Assembly (NCBI RefSeq): GCF_026230175.1
Contig: NZ_CP104208.1
Coordinates: 3,348,001-3,412,000 of the forward strand
Reading direction: 5' to 3'
DNA length: 64,000 nt
Source: Desulfovibrio mangrovi
GTDB taxonomy: Bacteria > Desulfobacterota > Desulfovibrionia > Desulfovibrionales > Desulfovibrionaceae
Shown here piece by piece: positions 44,845-53,533 of the stretch; the stretch's first letter is position 1, and every line of letters begins with the position of its first letter. The notes beneath the pieces are model-generated. The model did no database searches. It saw only the letters and a list, made by a program, of their open reading frames with translations, and was not told the DNA's origin. Both the position numbers and the translations under genes were made by a program.

Positions 44845-45804
44845 CTATTCGTGGCTGTTGAAGTTGATCGTTATTTCCGAAATGTCCGGTGACGGCGGCT
44901 TTGGGAGTATCTGGGTATCCTTCACTGCCCGCAGGGTGGATGCGTCGAAATCGGCGCGCCCTGAAGACGCTACGATTTTTGAATCCAGAATTTCTCCATC
45001 AGGAGACAGATATATTCGTACGCTGGCGACAAGCTGGTCGCGGGTCGCCATGTGCGGGAACCGCCAGTTCTTCTTCACGATGGCCTGAACGGCAATGGCA
45101 TAGAGGTCTTCTATGCTGCCGACAACACCGTCGGAGGGGGGGCCTTCAATACCCTCTTCGCCCGCCTCGGCCAGCGCATCCTGCAGGGCCTTGTTCTGCG
45201 AAACGGCCTCCTGCAATGCAGCCAGCTCCTTGCTGAGCTGCTGCTGGCCTGCTGCTGCGCGTTGTTTTTCAGTCTGCTTTACCGACTTGGAGGTGTCTGC
45301 CAGCGCTTCACGCAGAATGTCATCAGCAGACTTCTGCGGCGCGGGCTTGGCCTTCTTGTCTGGTTCAGGTTTCTTCTCGGCCTTTTCCTTCTTCTCATCC
45401 TTGGGCTTGGGCTTTTCCGCTACCTTGGGTGCTTCCGGCACGGCAGCCTTTTTGGGGCTGATAGGGGTAGCGTCGGGCTTGGGCTCGGGTTTGGGGGCCG
45501 GAACGGGCTTGGCAGTCGGTTGCGGCTTTGGAGCCGGAGCCGGGGCCGGGGCCGGAGTTGGCGCCGGCACTGGTGTCGGAGCCGGGCTGGGGCTGGGTTC
45601 AGGCTTGGGGCTGACCACTGGTCCGGCGACCTTGCTGCCGGGGGCGACCTTGCCCACCGGACGCTTGCCGGACAACGCGACCAGTTTTACCTGATATACG
45701 GGAACGTCCAGCCGCACCTTGGTAGAGCTGGCAGGCCAGTAGATAACGGCCAGCACAAGCGAAAGGTGCAGACAGACGGAGAGCAGCGTGCTGATAAAGC
45801 GCAT
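44845..45804 (-). CDS. tolA: TolA-like energy-transducing protein
   Basis: Protein of 319 residues. One N-terminal membrane anchor (about 5-24) is followed by a long Pro/Ala/Lys-rich periplasmic spacer (65-165) with many PAP, PKP and EKK runs, then a helical segment. The C-terminal domain of about 90 residues is of the TolA/TonB type (VQAIVKKNWRFP, SVRIYLSPDGEILDSKIVASSG). It links TolQ-TolR in the inner membrane to Pal at the outer membrane. It sits 15 bp after tolR. Assignment to TolA rather than TonB rests on the gene order. Confidence 0.9.
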   Translation of the reverse strand: MRFISTLLSVCLHLSLVLAVIYWPASSTKVRLDVPVYQVKLVALSGKRPVGKVAPGSKVAGPVVSPKPEPSPSPAPTPVPAPTPAPAPAPAPKPQPTAKPVPAPKPEPKPDATPISPKKAAVPEAPKVAEKPKPKDEKKEKAEKKPEPDKKAKPAPQKSADDILREALADTSKSVKQTEKQRAAAGQQQLSKELAALQEAVSQNKALQDALAEAGEEGIEGPPSDGVVGSIEDLYAIAVQAIVKKNWRFPHMATRDQLVASVRIYLSPDGEILDSKIVASSGRADFDASTLRAVKDTQILPKPPSPDISEITINFNSHE

Positions 45805-45819
45805 CAGAGTGAACGCCTA

Positions 45820-46251
<432 letters not shown>

Positions 46252-46260
46252 GTCAGTCTC

Positions 46261-46971
46261 CTAGCGCTTCTCGCCGGGAATGCGGGCGACGGTCTGGGAA
46301 GCAGGACGCGTGGCGCCCAGTTCGCGCTGTACGCGGTTCAGGAATGCACCGGCAAAGTTAACCAGCTGTACCTCGATGCTGTTAAGCATGCCGAGGAAGA
46401 GGTTGTAGCCCATGGTGGCGGGGATGGCCACGCCAAGGCCGATGGCCGTGGCGACAAGGGCTTCGGAAATGCCGGGGGCAACGGCGGCAAGGGTGGCGGT
46501 TTTCATCTGGCCGATGGAGTGGAAGGAATGCATGATACCCCAGACTGTACCGAAGAGGCCGATAAAGGGGGCTGCGTTTGCGCAGGTGGCAAGGAAGGAG
46601 AGGGAGGCACCCATCTGGGAGGTTTGCATGCTCACCCCCTGACGCAGGGCACGGCGTACGTTGTCCGCAAGAATGTCGGCGTTGCTGCCGAGTTCCCGCA
46701 GGCGGTTGTATTCTGCCACGCCCTCCTGTGCGACGCTGTACACGGGCGAGGTGGTGTCGCTGCCGAGTGCCTGTACCGCCTCACGGAGATCCTTTGCGGC
46801 CTGGAAGTCTGCAAGCCCTTTGGCTGCCTTGGTGCGGGCAGAACTGAGGTGGAACCACTTCTGAAACATCAGGGACCAGCTGACGATGGACATGATGACA
46901 AGCAGGGCAAGGACGCATTTTACAACGAACGTTGCCTGCCACAGCAGCATGAAAATATTCGAGTCACCCAT
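46261..46971 (-). CDS. tolQ: TolQ/ExbB-family proton channel protein
   Basis: Protein of 236 residues with three membrane segments (about 14-36, 130-150 and 165-190) and a large cytoplasmic loop between the first two, the MotA/TolQ/ExbB layout. LATCANAAPFIGLFGTVWGIMHSF and ATAIGLGVAIPATMGYNLF carry the family motifs. GGAGAG precedes the ATG. It is the first gene of the leftward tolQRAB group. Confidence 0.94.
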   Translation of the reverse strand: MGDSNIFMLLWQATFVVKCVLALLVIMSIVSWSLMFQKWFHLSSARTKAAKGLADFQAAKDLREAVQALGSDTTSPVYSVAQEGVAEYNRLRELGSNADILADNVRRALRQGVSMQTSQMGASLSFLATCANAAPFIGLFGTVWGIMHSFHSIGQMKTATLAAVAPGISEALVATAIGLGVAIPATMGYNLFLGMLNSIEVQLVNFAGAFLNRVQRELGATRPASQTVARIPGEKR

Positions 46972-47274
46972 GGAATCTCTCCGAAAAGTTGCGTTGACGG
47001 CGTGAGCCGGTGTGTTTTTCGTAATTCTGTCCCGTGCGAACAGATGCTTCGCGCTCTACGGCTAATCATGAAATATCGCAAGCGGGATTGATTGGCTGCC
47101 TTGTATCGTAAAAAAAGCGGGGTATAAAGTATGTTTCCCCTGCCGTTCCTCCGAGAAAGCCCTTTCATTCCCCTGCCTGTGGCTGCAGACCGTGGCCGGA
47201 CGCCACTGCGCGGGCGGGCAGGGAATTTTATTTTTGCATCATTAAAGATAGACCGCCGCTGGCGATATGTTTGC
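46972..47274. other. Non-coding stretch upstream of tolQ
   Basis: About 300 bp without a gene. It must contain the end of the adaptor transcript and probably the tolQ promoter. I found no strong terminator hairpin or consensus promoter. Confidence 0.35.
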
Positions 47275-48342
47275 CTAGGGTGTTTCCTTTACGGGCTGTC
47301 CGGGGCGGAGCCTTTCGTTGCCTTTGATCACGATTCTTACGTCTGCCGCAAGGCCTGGACCGTGCAGGGCGACCTCATTACCGAGCCATGCGTCTATGGT
47401 GACGGGAATGGATTCGGCTTTGCCATCGCGTAGCACCCAGACCATGGTTTGTCCCCGCTGGCTGATAAGTGCATCCCGCGGGACGAGCACCGCGTCCACT
47501 TCTGCACCTGAAGGCAGGCTTATCTTTGCTTCCATGCCCTGCATAAGGCCGGAGCCGTTGTTGATGCGCACCTTGACGGGGAACGTGCGTGTGGTGAGGT
47601 TGCCTTGGGGAATAATGGCCGCCACGGTGCCGGAAAGCGCCTTGTCCAGAATGGTCACGGACACTCCCTGCCCTTTTTGCAGGAAAGGCAGGACGGCCTG
47701 CGGAACCTCAACCACGGCCTCAACAACATCGTTGCGGGCGAGGGTGGCTATGACTGTGCCGGAAGAAACCCACTCTCCACGGGCTGCATGCTTCTTGAGC
47801 ACCACCCCGGTGAAGGGGGACCTGATGCGGCTTTTGGCGATCTCCAGTTTCAGTTTTTCCGCTTCCGCCTTGAAGGAGTACGCTTTCTGCTGCAGGGCCT
47901 TCATGGAAAGGCGGGCCTCGTCGAATTCCTTTTCCGACACCGACTTGGAGGAGTACAGGGTGTTCATGCGGCGGAATTCAAGCTTGGCGTTTTCCAGATC
48001 GGCCAGAGCCTGTTCGTGTTGCGCCTCTGCGGCTTCCAGCTCCTTGCGGAGCAGATCGTTGTCCAGTTCGACCATGATCTGTCCGGCTGTGAGCGTGTCG
48101 CCTTCCTCAAAGTGGGCTGCATTGACCCGCCCCTGTACTTCGGCTGCCACGTCAGAGACTTCCGGATACTCAATAGAGCCGATGAATATGCTTTGCAATG
48201 CGGCCTTGCCTGCCCGGGCCTTGGCGGTAACGACCGGCGCCGGTGGCTGCTGTGGCGGAGCATCTGCCGCATTGGCCGCAACGGTCATGAAAAAGAGAAT
48301 GAGAAAGATGTGGAGAGGAAGGAATCTTCGCGATATAGTCAT
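47275..48342 (-). CDS. RND-type efflux periplasmic adaptor subunit
   Basis: Protein of 355 residues. The second of two close ATGs was chosen (48342, GGAG 7 nt upstream). The signal peptide ends ANAAD. The mature part has lipoyl half-domains around a helical hairpin (residues about 90-165, LEAAEAQHEQALADLENAK onward), then RSPFTGVVLKKHAARGEWVSSG and a beta-barrel to the end. This is the MexA/AcrA type of membrane fusion protein. No RND pump or ABC permease gene is next to it; the only plausible partner here is the divergent TolC-like gene. Confidence 0.88.
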   Translation of the reverse strand: MTISRRFLPLHIFLILFFMTVAANAADAPPQQPPAPVVTAKARAGKAALQSIFIGSIEYPEVSDVAAEVQGRVNAAHFEEGDTLTAGQIMVELDNDLLRKELEAAEAQHEQALADLENAKLEFRRMNTLYSSKSVSEKEFDEARLSMKALQQKAYSFKAEAEKLKLEIAKSRIRSPFTGVVLKKHAARGEWVSSGTVIATLARNDVVEAVVEVPQAVLPFLQKGQGVSVTILDKALSGTVAAIIPQGNLTTRTFPVKVRINNGSGLMQGMEAKISLPSGAEVDAVLVPRDALISQRGQTMVWVLRDGKAESIPVTIDAWLGNEVALHGPGLAADVRIVIKGNERLRPGQPVKETP

Positions 48343-48700
48343 TGGCATTCTCCGGGTTGCGTCGCAGAGTGTGACGGCAGTGTACCGTGCTGGACGTACG
48401 GGTATGTCAGAGTATGGGAATCCTTGTACCGCAATTCAGTAAAGAACGAAACCGCTGTAATGGAAGCAGGGGTATACGTAAAAAATCGTAAACACCGGCT
48501 GCGCAGCTTGCTAGCAGACGGGAAAGCGGGTACATACCTCAAAGTAAAACACTGTTTAACTATGTTTTGGTAATGAGTCGGCCTGCTTCGCTGGTGTCGC
48601 TGCGCAGCACTCGAGAAAGCCGTAGGGCGTTCGAAAGGTGTTTGGGTGGCTCAAGGATGGACGTGCCCGCCTTTACCTGTTCTCGATAAGGAGTTTATCC
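48343..48700. other. Divergent intergenic region between adaptor and TolC-like genes
   Basis: About 360 bp with no gene. The part near 48535-48575 is AT-rich (AAAGTAAAACACTGTTTAAC). It should contain both promoters; none is clear enough to assign. Confidence 0.35.
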
Positions 48701-50029
48701 ATGCGCATACGCAAGCAGTCCGTTCTGCTTTCCCTTCTGCTCGTCAGCCTGCTGGCTTTTTCCGCCCATGCTGAGGACATGACCTATGACCTTGAAGGCA
48801 CGGTAAACAAAGCCCTCAAGGACAACCCCAGCATAGAGGCTTCCCGTGCTTCAGCCCTTGGCGCCGAAGAAGGCCGCAAGGCCGCCCGCGGTGCGTTCGG
48901 TCCCAAACTGAGCACCACGTATGGTTATACATACAAGGACCACAAGAAGAACGTTGGCGGTGTGCCAAGTTATGACGATGATTACTATACTCTTACCGCA
49001 TCCGTAAGTCAGCCCATCTTCACCGGTTTCAACATCCTGTCCACCTACCAGAAGTCTGAGCTGGCCAAGGAAAGTGCCGAACTGGCCAAGGATCAGACCG
49101 AACTGGCTCTTATCCTGAACGTGCAGGAAAACTTCATTAACCTGCTCATCGCCCGTGAAAACGTGCGCAGTGCGCAGGCCACTGTTGACCGTCTTGCTTC
49201 GCAGCTGAAGGTGACGCAGGCTTACTACGATGTTGGTCTGCAGCCCCGTATCGACGTATTGCGCGCAGAAGTGCAGCTTTCCGATGCTGAAAACGCCCTG
49301 CTGCAGGCGGAGAACGCCCGTGAGACTCAGCGTGCCCGTCTGAATACGCTGCTGAACCTGCCTCTTGATGCGGATGTGAAGTACATGGGGGAACTCGTGT
49401 ACATGCCCGCTCCCATGGATCTGGAAGCCAGTTTGAGTGTGGCTGCCAAGGCCCGTCCCGATTTGCTCATTGCCCGCAAGGCCGTTGAGATTGCCATGAA
49501 GGATCTGAAGATCACGGAAAGTGACTTCTATCCGCAGTTGGCAGCATCCTTCGACTGGTCCAGAATGGGTGATCATCCGCAGGTGGACGGCAGTGAATTT
49601 GCCACCACCGAATTCAGCGAGTGGAGCACCAAGGCGACCATGTCGTGGGAACTGTTCTCCTGGGGCACCACGTATTATGCTGCACAGCGCGACAAGCAGA
49701 CCATTGCCAAGCTGAAGGCCGAAGAGGCCGGCACATGGCAGGAAGCTCTGTATGAAATCAAGTCCCGTCACCTGAGCATTGCCGAGGCTGCCAAGCGTAT
49801 CAAGGTGGCACAGAAGACTGTGGACTCCGCGCAGGAAGCCTACCGCATGGCCCTTGCCCGTTATCAGGCACAGGTGGGCACCAACAATGACGTGCTGGAT
49901 GCGCAGGCAGACCTTTCCTCTGCAGAAGCCTCCTACACCAAGGCGCAGGGCGACTACATGATTGCCATTGCCCGCCTGTACAAGGCCATCGGCGAAAAGA
50001 ACCCGGGGCTGGCTACTGCTGCCAAGTAA
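48701..50029 (+). CDS. TolC-family outer membrane channel protein (second copy)
   Basis: Protein of 442 residues. The start is ATG 48701, which has AAGGAG 8 nt upstream and begins the signal peptide (ends SAHAE); the frame extends upstream without signal character. Two halves with the TolC helical pattern are seen: LEGTVNKALKDNPSIEASRA at the N-terminal repeat and VGTNNDVLDAQADLSSAEAS near the end of the second. It probably works with the divergently encoded adaptor in efflux or export. It differs clearly in sequence from the adhesin-locus channel at 35-36.4 kb. A strong terminator follows. Confidence 0.92.
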   Translation: MRIRKQSVLLSLLLVSLLAFSAHAEDMTYDLEGTVNKALKDNPSIEASRASALGAEEGRKAARGAFGPKLSTTYGYTYKDHKKNVGGVPSYDDDYYTLTASVSQPIFTGFNILSTYQKSELAKESAELAKDQTELALILNVQENFINLLIARENVRSAQATVDRLASQLKVTQAYYDVGLQPRIDVLRAEVQLSDAENALLQAENARETQRARLNTLLNLPLDADVKYMGELVYMPAPMDLEASLSVAAKARPDLLIARKAVEIAMKDLKITESDFYPQLAASFDWSRMGDHPQVDGSEFATTEFSEWSTKATMSWELFSWGTTYYAAQRDKQTIAKLKAEEAGTWQEALYEIKSRHLSIAEAAKRIKVAQKTVDSAQEAYRMALARYQAQVGTNNDVLDAQADLSSAEASYTKAQGDYMIAIARLYKAIGEKNPGLATAAK

Positions 50030-50054
50030 CGGCAGAACTGACAAAGAAACTACA

Positions 50055-50090
50055 AGGCCGGAGCGCATATGCGCTCCGGCCTGTTTTTTT
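50055..50090 (+). terminator. Terminator after the second TolC-like gene
   Basis: A 28-bp perfect palindrome, half-site AGGCCGGAGCGCAT (50055-50068), followed by G and seven T residues. Confidence 0.85.
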
Positions 50091-50117
50091 GAAAACGGGA
50101 AGGACGGTGCGGGGCTG

Positions 50118-51500
50118 TTACCCTTTGGCCAGCGTAACGCCGGAGAGTTTCTTGTACAGCGTCACCGCTGAGGTGTCCGTCATGCCGGAAACAAAATCCG
50201 TTACTTCCAGCATCTGTTCATACAGGTTGTCCGCAGCCGCATGCCGGCTTTCCGGATACAGCTTGAGCAGGGTTCTGTCCCGGGCTGTGGCCTTGCCGTC
50301 AAGGGTTCTGAACACCGCTCCGCCAAAGGCGTTCAGCAAGGTGTCCATCACTTCGAAGCCTGCTGCTTCGATTTCCACCACCTGTGGGTCCTGATAGACC
50401 TTGCTGAAATTCATTTTGCCCAGCGTGGCAAACGGCGCATTCAGTGCCATGTGGCGGGTGAGCCCCTTTTCGAGGTGCACGCCGGCAAGCAGCTTTGCCT
50501 CATGCTCCATGAAACAGTCCACCGCACTGTGCACAAGGCCGCCTATGGCCATGGCGCGCAGGAACTCCACGCGTTCCGTGGGGTGGCGCATGGCGTCCAG
50601 ATGCCGCCTCCACCAGTCGCCTTCCGTCCGGATAAAGGGAGAGAGCAGGTCGAAAACCTCGTCGTAGGTCACGCGGCCCCTGCGGAAGCCGTCTTCAATG
50701 TCCGCGATGGAGTAGCTTATGTCATCGGCCGCTTCCACCAGATAGGCCAGCGGGTGGCGTGCCCACGAGACGCAGGGCGAGGCACCGTCTTCATGGCGGA
50801 TAAGGCCAAGCTCTGCCGCTGCCTGCGCAAACATGTCCCGCTCTGCCGCGAACAGGCCATATTTCTTGTACGTTCTGTGTGCCGAGTTCATGCAGCCCGC
50901 TTCGCACGGGTACTTCATGAATGTTCCCTGCGTGGCGCAGGTCAACCGCATGCCGTAGGCGCGGTCGGGATACTGCAGGCGGCTGAGGATGCGGTAGCCC
51001 TGTGCGTTGCCTTCAAAGTGCAGAAAGTCGGCCCGCAGGTCTTCCGGCAAGGCGTCGATAACTTTCCTGCCGGTGGCGCTGCATGCAAACCATTGGCGGA
51101 TGGCGTCCTCTCCGCTGTGACCGAAGGGAGGGTTGCCGATGTCGTGCGCCAGCGCAGCCGTGGCCACCACGGCCCCGAAATCGTCCTCTGAAATGGGGGA
51201 AGAGGTGTTCCCGGTGCATTCGGCAAGTTCGCGTCGTTCCGCAAGCAGGCGGCGTCCGGTCAGCGTGCCGAGGGTGCGCCCGATGTTGGATGCTTCAAGG
51301 CTGTGGGTGAGCCGGGTGCGCACGTAGTCGGTCTCGGCAAGCGGAAACACCTGCGTCTTGTCCTGAAGACGCCGGAAAGCCGAGGAAAAGATGATGCGGT
51401 CGTGGTCGGTGTTGAAGTCCGTGCGTCCTTCCTTGGGGCGCTGTTCCTTCTGCCCCGGACGGACGGTGGAAAGTAGGCGGGACCATTCCATAGTGCTCAT
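50118..51500 (-). CDS. dgt: Deoxyguanosinetriphosphate triphosphohydrolase (dGTPase)
   Basis: Protein of 460 residues, length typical of Dgt. FRRLQDKTQVFPL (about 43-55) and RTRLTHSLEASNIGR carry the first metal histidine. AALAHDIGNPPFGHSGE contains the HD pair and its following H. EAADDISYSIADIEDG contains the last metal aspartate. The enzyme cleaves dGTP to deoxyguanosine and triphosphate, tuning the nucleotide pool. Its ATG lies at the edge of a five-copy 17-bp tandem repeat whose units also contain AAGGA and ATG, which could affect translation initiation. Confidence 0.93.
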   Translation of the reverse strand: MSTMEWSRLLSTVRPGQKEQRPKEGRTDFNTDHDRIIFSSAFRRLQDKTQVFPLAETDYVRTRLTHSLEASNIGRTLGTLTGRRLLAERRELAECTGNTSSPISEDDFGAVVATAALAHDIGNPPFGHSGEDAIRQWFACSATGRKVIDALPEDLRADFLHFEGNAQGYRILSRLQYPDRAYGMRLTCATQGTFMKYPCEAGCMNSAHRTYKKYGLFAAERDMFAQAAAELGLIRHEDGASPCVSWARHPLAYLVEAADDISYSIADIEDGFRRGRVTYDEVFDLLSPFIRTEGDWWRRHLDAMRHPTERVEFLRAMAIGGLVHSAVDCFMEHEAKLLAGVHLEKGLTRHMALNAPFATLGKMNFSKVYQDPQVVEIEAAGFEVMDTLLNAFGGAVFRTLDGKATARDRTLLKLYPESRHAAADNLYEQMLEVTDFVSGMTDTSAVTLYKKLSGVTLAKG

Positions 51501-51582
51501 GGCGTATCCTTACACATGACGTATCCTTGCCCATGACGTGTCCGTGCATATGACGTGACACTGCGCATGACGTGTTTTGGCT
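51498..51582. repeat. Five-copy 17-bp tandem repeat at the dgt start
   Basis: Units begin at 51498, 51515, 51532, 51549 and 51566. The plus-strand core is CATGACGT, and copies 1 and 2 share CATG(G/A)CGTATCCTT. On the minus strand each unit reads roughly AAGGATACGTCATG, that is, a ribosome binding site followed by ATG. The first unit contains the real dgt start; copies 3-5 have drifted. Confidence 0.85.
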
Positions 51583-51713
51583 GGCTGGTTCGTGGATGCT
51601 GGTATGCGTGTCCATCGTGCGGTTTGCCTCTTCGGCGTTTTCCTGTAAACAGACCTAAGAATCCGCACCATAGCTAAACGCTGTCAGGGTGTTGCATACT
51701 TCAGGAGAGACGC

Positions 51714-53432
51714 ATGTTGCAACAGTATTGGTTGGGATTGTCCTCCGCTTTCGCAAGGCGGCTGCTGCATGGTTCCGCAGGGTCGTTTCAGCGGATGCGG
51801 CTTGCCTCCCATGCGCTGGCGGAGGCCGTGCCCGTAGCTTCGGCTTCCAACGGGCAGAATGCACAGGGCGTGAACTTTGCCATGCTGGATACGGGTCGCG
51901 ATTTACTGCTGGCGGCGCTGGAAGACGATCCTCTGAACGGTGACCTTGCACGGCAGGTGCTGGGCCTTGACAAACAGGCGCCCTGGCTGGAATCCGACAC
52001 CCGCACCGCGTTGCTGGAGCTGGCCGCCGCCTTTGTGCGGCCCGAAAACCTGCGGTATTTCCAGCGTCTTGCCCGGCAGGGCGAGTACGCAAAGATCCAG
52101 TCTTATCTGGATGGCGAACGGGACAAGGCTCCTGATAATGCCTACTGGCTGCAGCAGGTGCTGGCCGTGGGTGAGCTGGCAGGCGAACTTGAGTGGGCCC
52201 TGGAGCATGTGCGGCACCGCTGGCCTGCGCCGTTGGCACACGCCAATATTCTGCGTGTTGCCGTGGAGGCCCACCTGCTTGCCGTGATGCGGCGGTATGA
52301 CGATGTGCTTGCGCTGACACAGGACCATGCTTCCGCGGCGGCTGGACGCCTGCTTCTTGCGGCAGAGCGGCGTGCGCACAGCCTGCGCATGACCGGCGAT
52401 ATCGACGCAGCCCACGCAGCGTGGCGGCAGATTCTGTCGTTGCGGCCGTGGCATGTGAACCTTTTGTCCCGCTGGCATGCATCCGTTTCGGGCCACGACA
52501 GTCCTCTGGCCGCTGGCGTGCAGGGGCGCACTGCCGCCTTGCTGTATTCATGGAACAAGGCGGACGATCTGGACAAGGCCCTGCGGAGTCTTGCGCCTTC
52601 GGCTGCGGACCTGTGCCGCATCATCGCCCTGAACAACGGCAGCACGGATGCGACCGGGCAGGTCATCGACGCGTGGGCGGAACGATTGGGGGAACGCATG
52701 CAGGCCATTCACCTGCCGGTGAACGTCGGTGCGCCTGCGGCGCGGAACTGGCTGATGCATCTCCCCGAGCTGGCAGAGGTCGAATATCTGGCCTATCTGG
52801 ATGACGATGCTGTTTTGCCTGCCGACTGGCTTGGGCATATGTCGCGGGCGGTGGCCGTGTGCCCCGAGGCTTCCGTGTGGGGCGGCAAGATTATCGACCA
52901 TGCCGCGCCGCATATAGTGCAGTCCGCCGACCTGCACCTCGTGATGACCAGCGGTAACGATGAAGAGATCGATGCGGCGTTCCGTCCCACCCGCGCCCAT
53001 GCAGTGCCCTTCAATGTTTCGGACATACACGCACAGGTGGCTGATTGCGGCGGGTTCGACTACATACGCCCCTGCATATCCGTTACCGGCTGCTGTCACC
53101 TCTTTCGCAGGGCAGATCTTATGGCCTGCGGCGACTTTTCCCTGACCCTGTCGCCTTCCCAGTACGACGACCTTGAGCATGACCTGCGCATGGCTTCGCG
53201 GGGCAGGCATTGTGCGTATACGGGATTTTTGCCGGTGGAGCATATGAAGCGGACAGGCAAGGCCGTGCTCATGTCGCCCGCCCAGTTCGGTAACGGGCTG
53301 GGCAACAAGTATAAGCTGCACGCCATGTACCCGCGGGACGAGATAGAACGCCTCATGGCCTTTGAGACGGCGTTGCTGGAACAGGATTTGCTCCGAAAAG
53401 CCGCAATGCTGGACGGCCTTGCCGCCCAGTGA
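51714..53432 (+). CDS. Family 2 glycosyltransferase with N-terminal helical region
   Basis: Protein of 572 residues. The first 260 residues are Ala/Leu-rich helices with TPR-like spacing (for example ALEHVRHRWPAPLAHANILR). From about 275 comes a GT-A glycosyltransferase domain: ALLYSWNKADDLDKALRSL, ALNNGSTDATGQVIDAWAE for the nucleotide site, and LAYLDDDAVLPADWLGHM with the DxD-type metal motif. No membrane segment is seen. It precedes a UDP-galactopyranose-mutase-like gene in the same direction, suggesting surface glycan or glycoprotein synthesis. Donor and acceptor are unknown. Confidence 0.85.
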   Translation: MLQQYWLGLSSAFARRLLHGSAGSFQRMRLASHALAEAVPVASASNGQNAQGVNFAMLDTGRDLLLAALEDDPLNGDLARQVLGLDKQAPWLESDTRTALLELAAAFVRPENLRYFQRLARQGEYAKIQSYLDGERDKAPDNAYWLQQVLAVGELAGELEWALEHVRHRWPAPLAHANILRVAVEAHLLAVMRRYDDVLALTQDHASAAAGRLLLAAERRAHSLRMTGDIDAAHAAWRQILSLRPWHVNLLSRWHASVSGHDSPLAAGVQGRTAALLYSWNKADDLDKALRSLAPSAADLCRIIALNNGSTDATGQVIDAWAERLGERMQAIHLPVNVGAPAARNWLMHLPELAEVEYLAYLDDDAVLPADWLGHMSRAVAVCPEASVWGGKIIDHAAPHIVQSADLHLVMTSGNDEEIDAAFRPTRAHAVPFNVSDIHAQVADCGGFDYIRPCISVTGCCHLFRRADLMACGDFSLTLSPSQYDDLEHDLRMASRGRHCAYTGFLPVEHMKRTGKAVLMSPAQFGNGLGNKYKLHAMYPRDEIERLMAFETALLEQDLLRKAAMLDGLAAQ

Positions 53433-53533
53433 TCGTGGCGCTCCTGTCATAGGGCTGATATTTCAAAGTATTACGCGGAGTCGCAGGGTGAGCTCCGTCG
53501 GCTGGCAATTCCATGGAGAGGGAAGGAACACGC

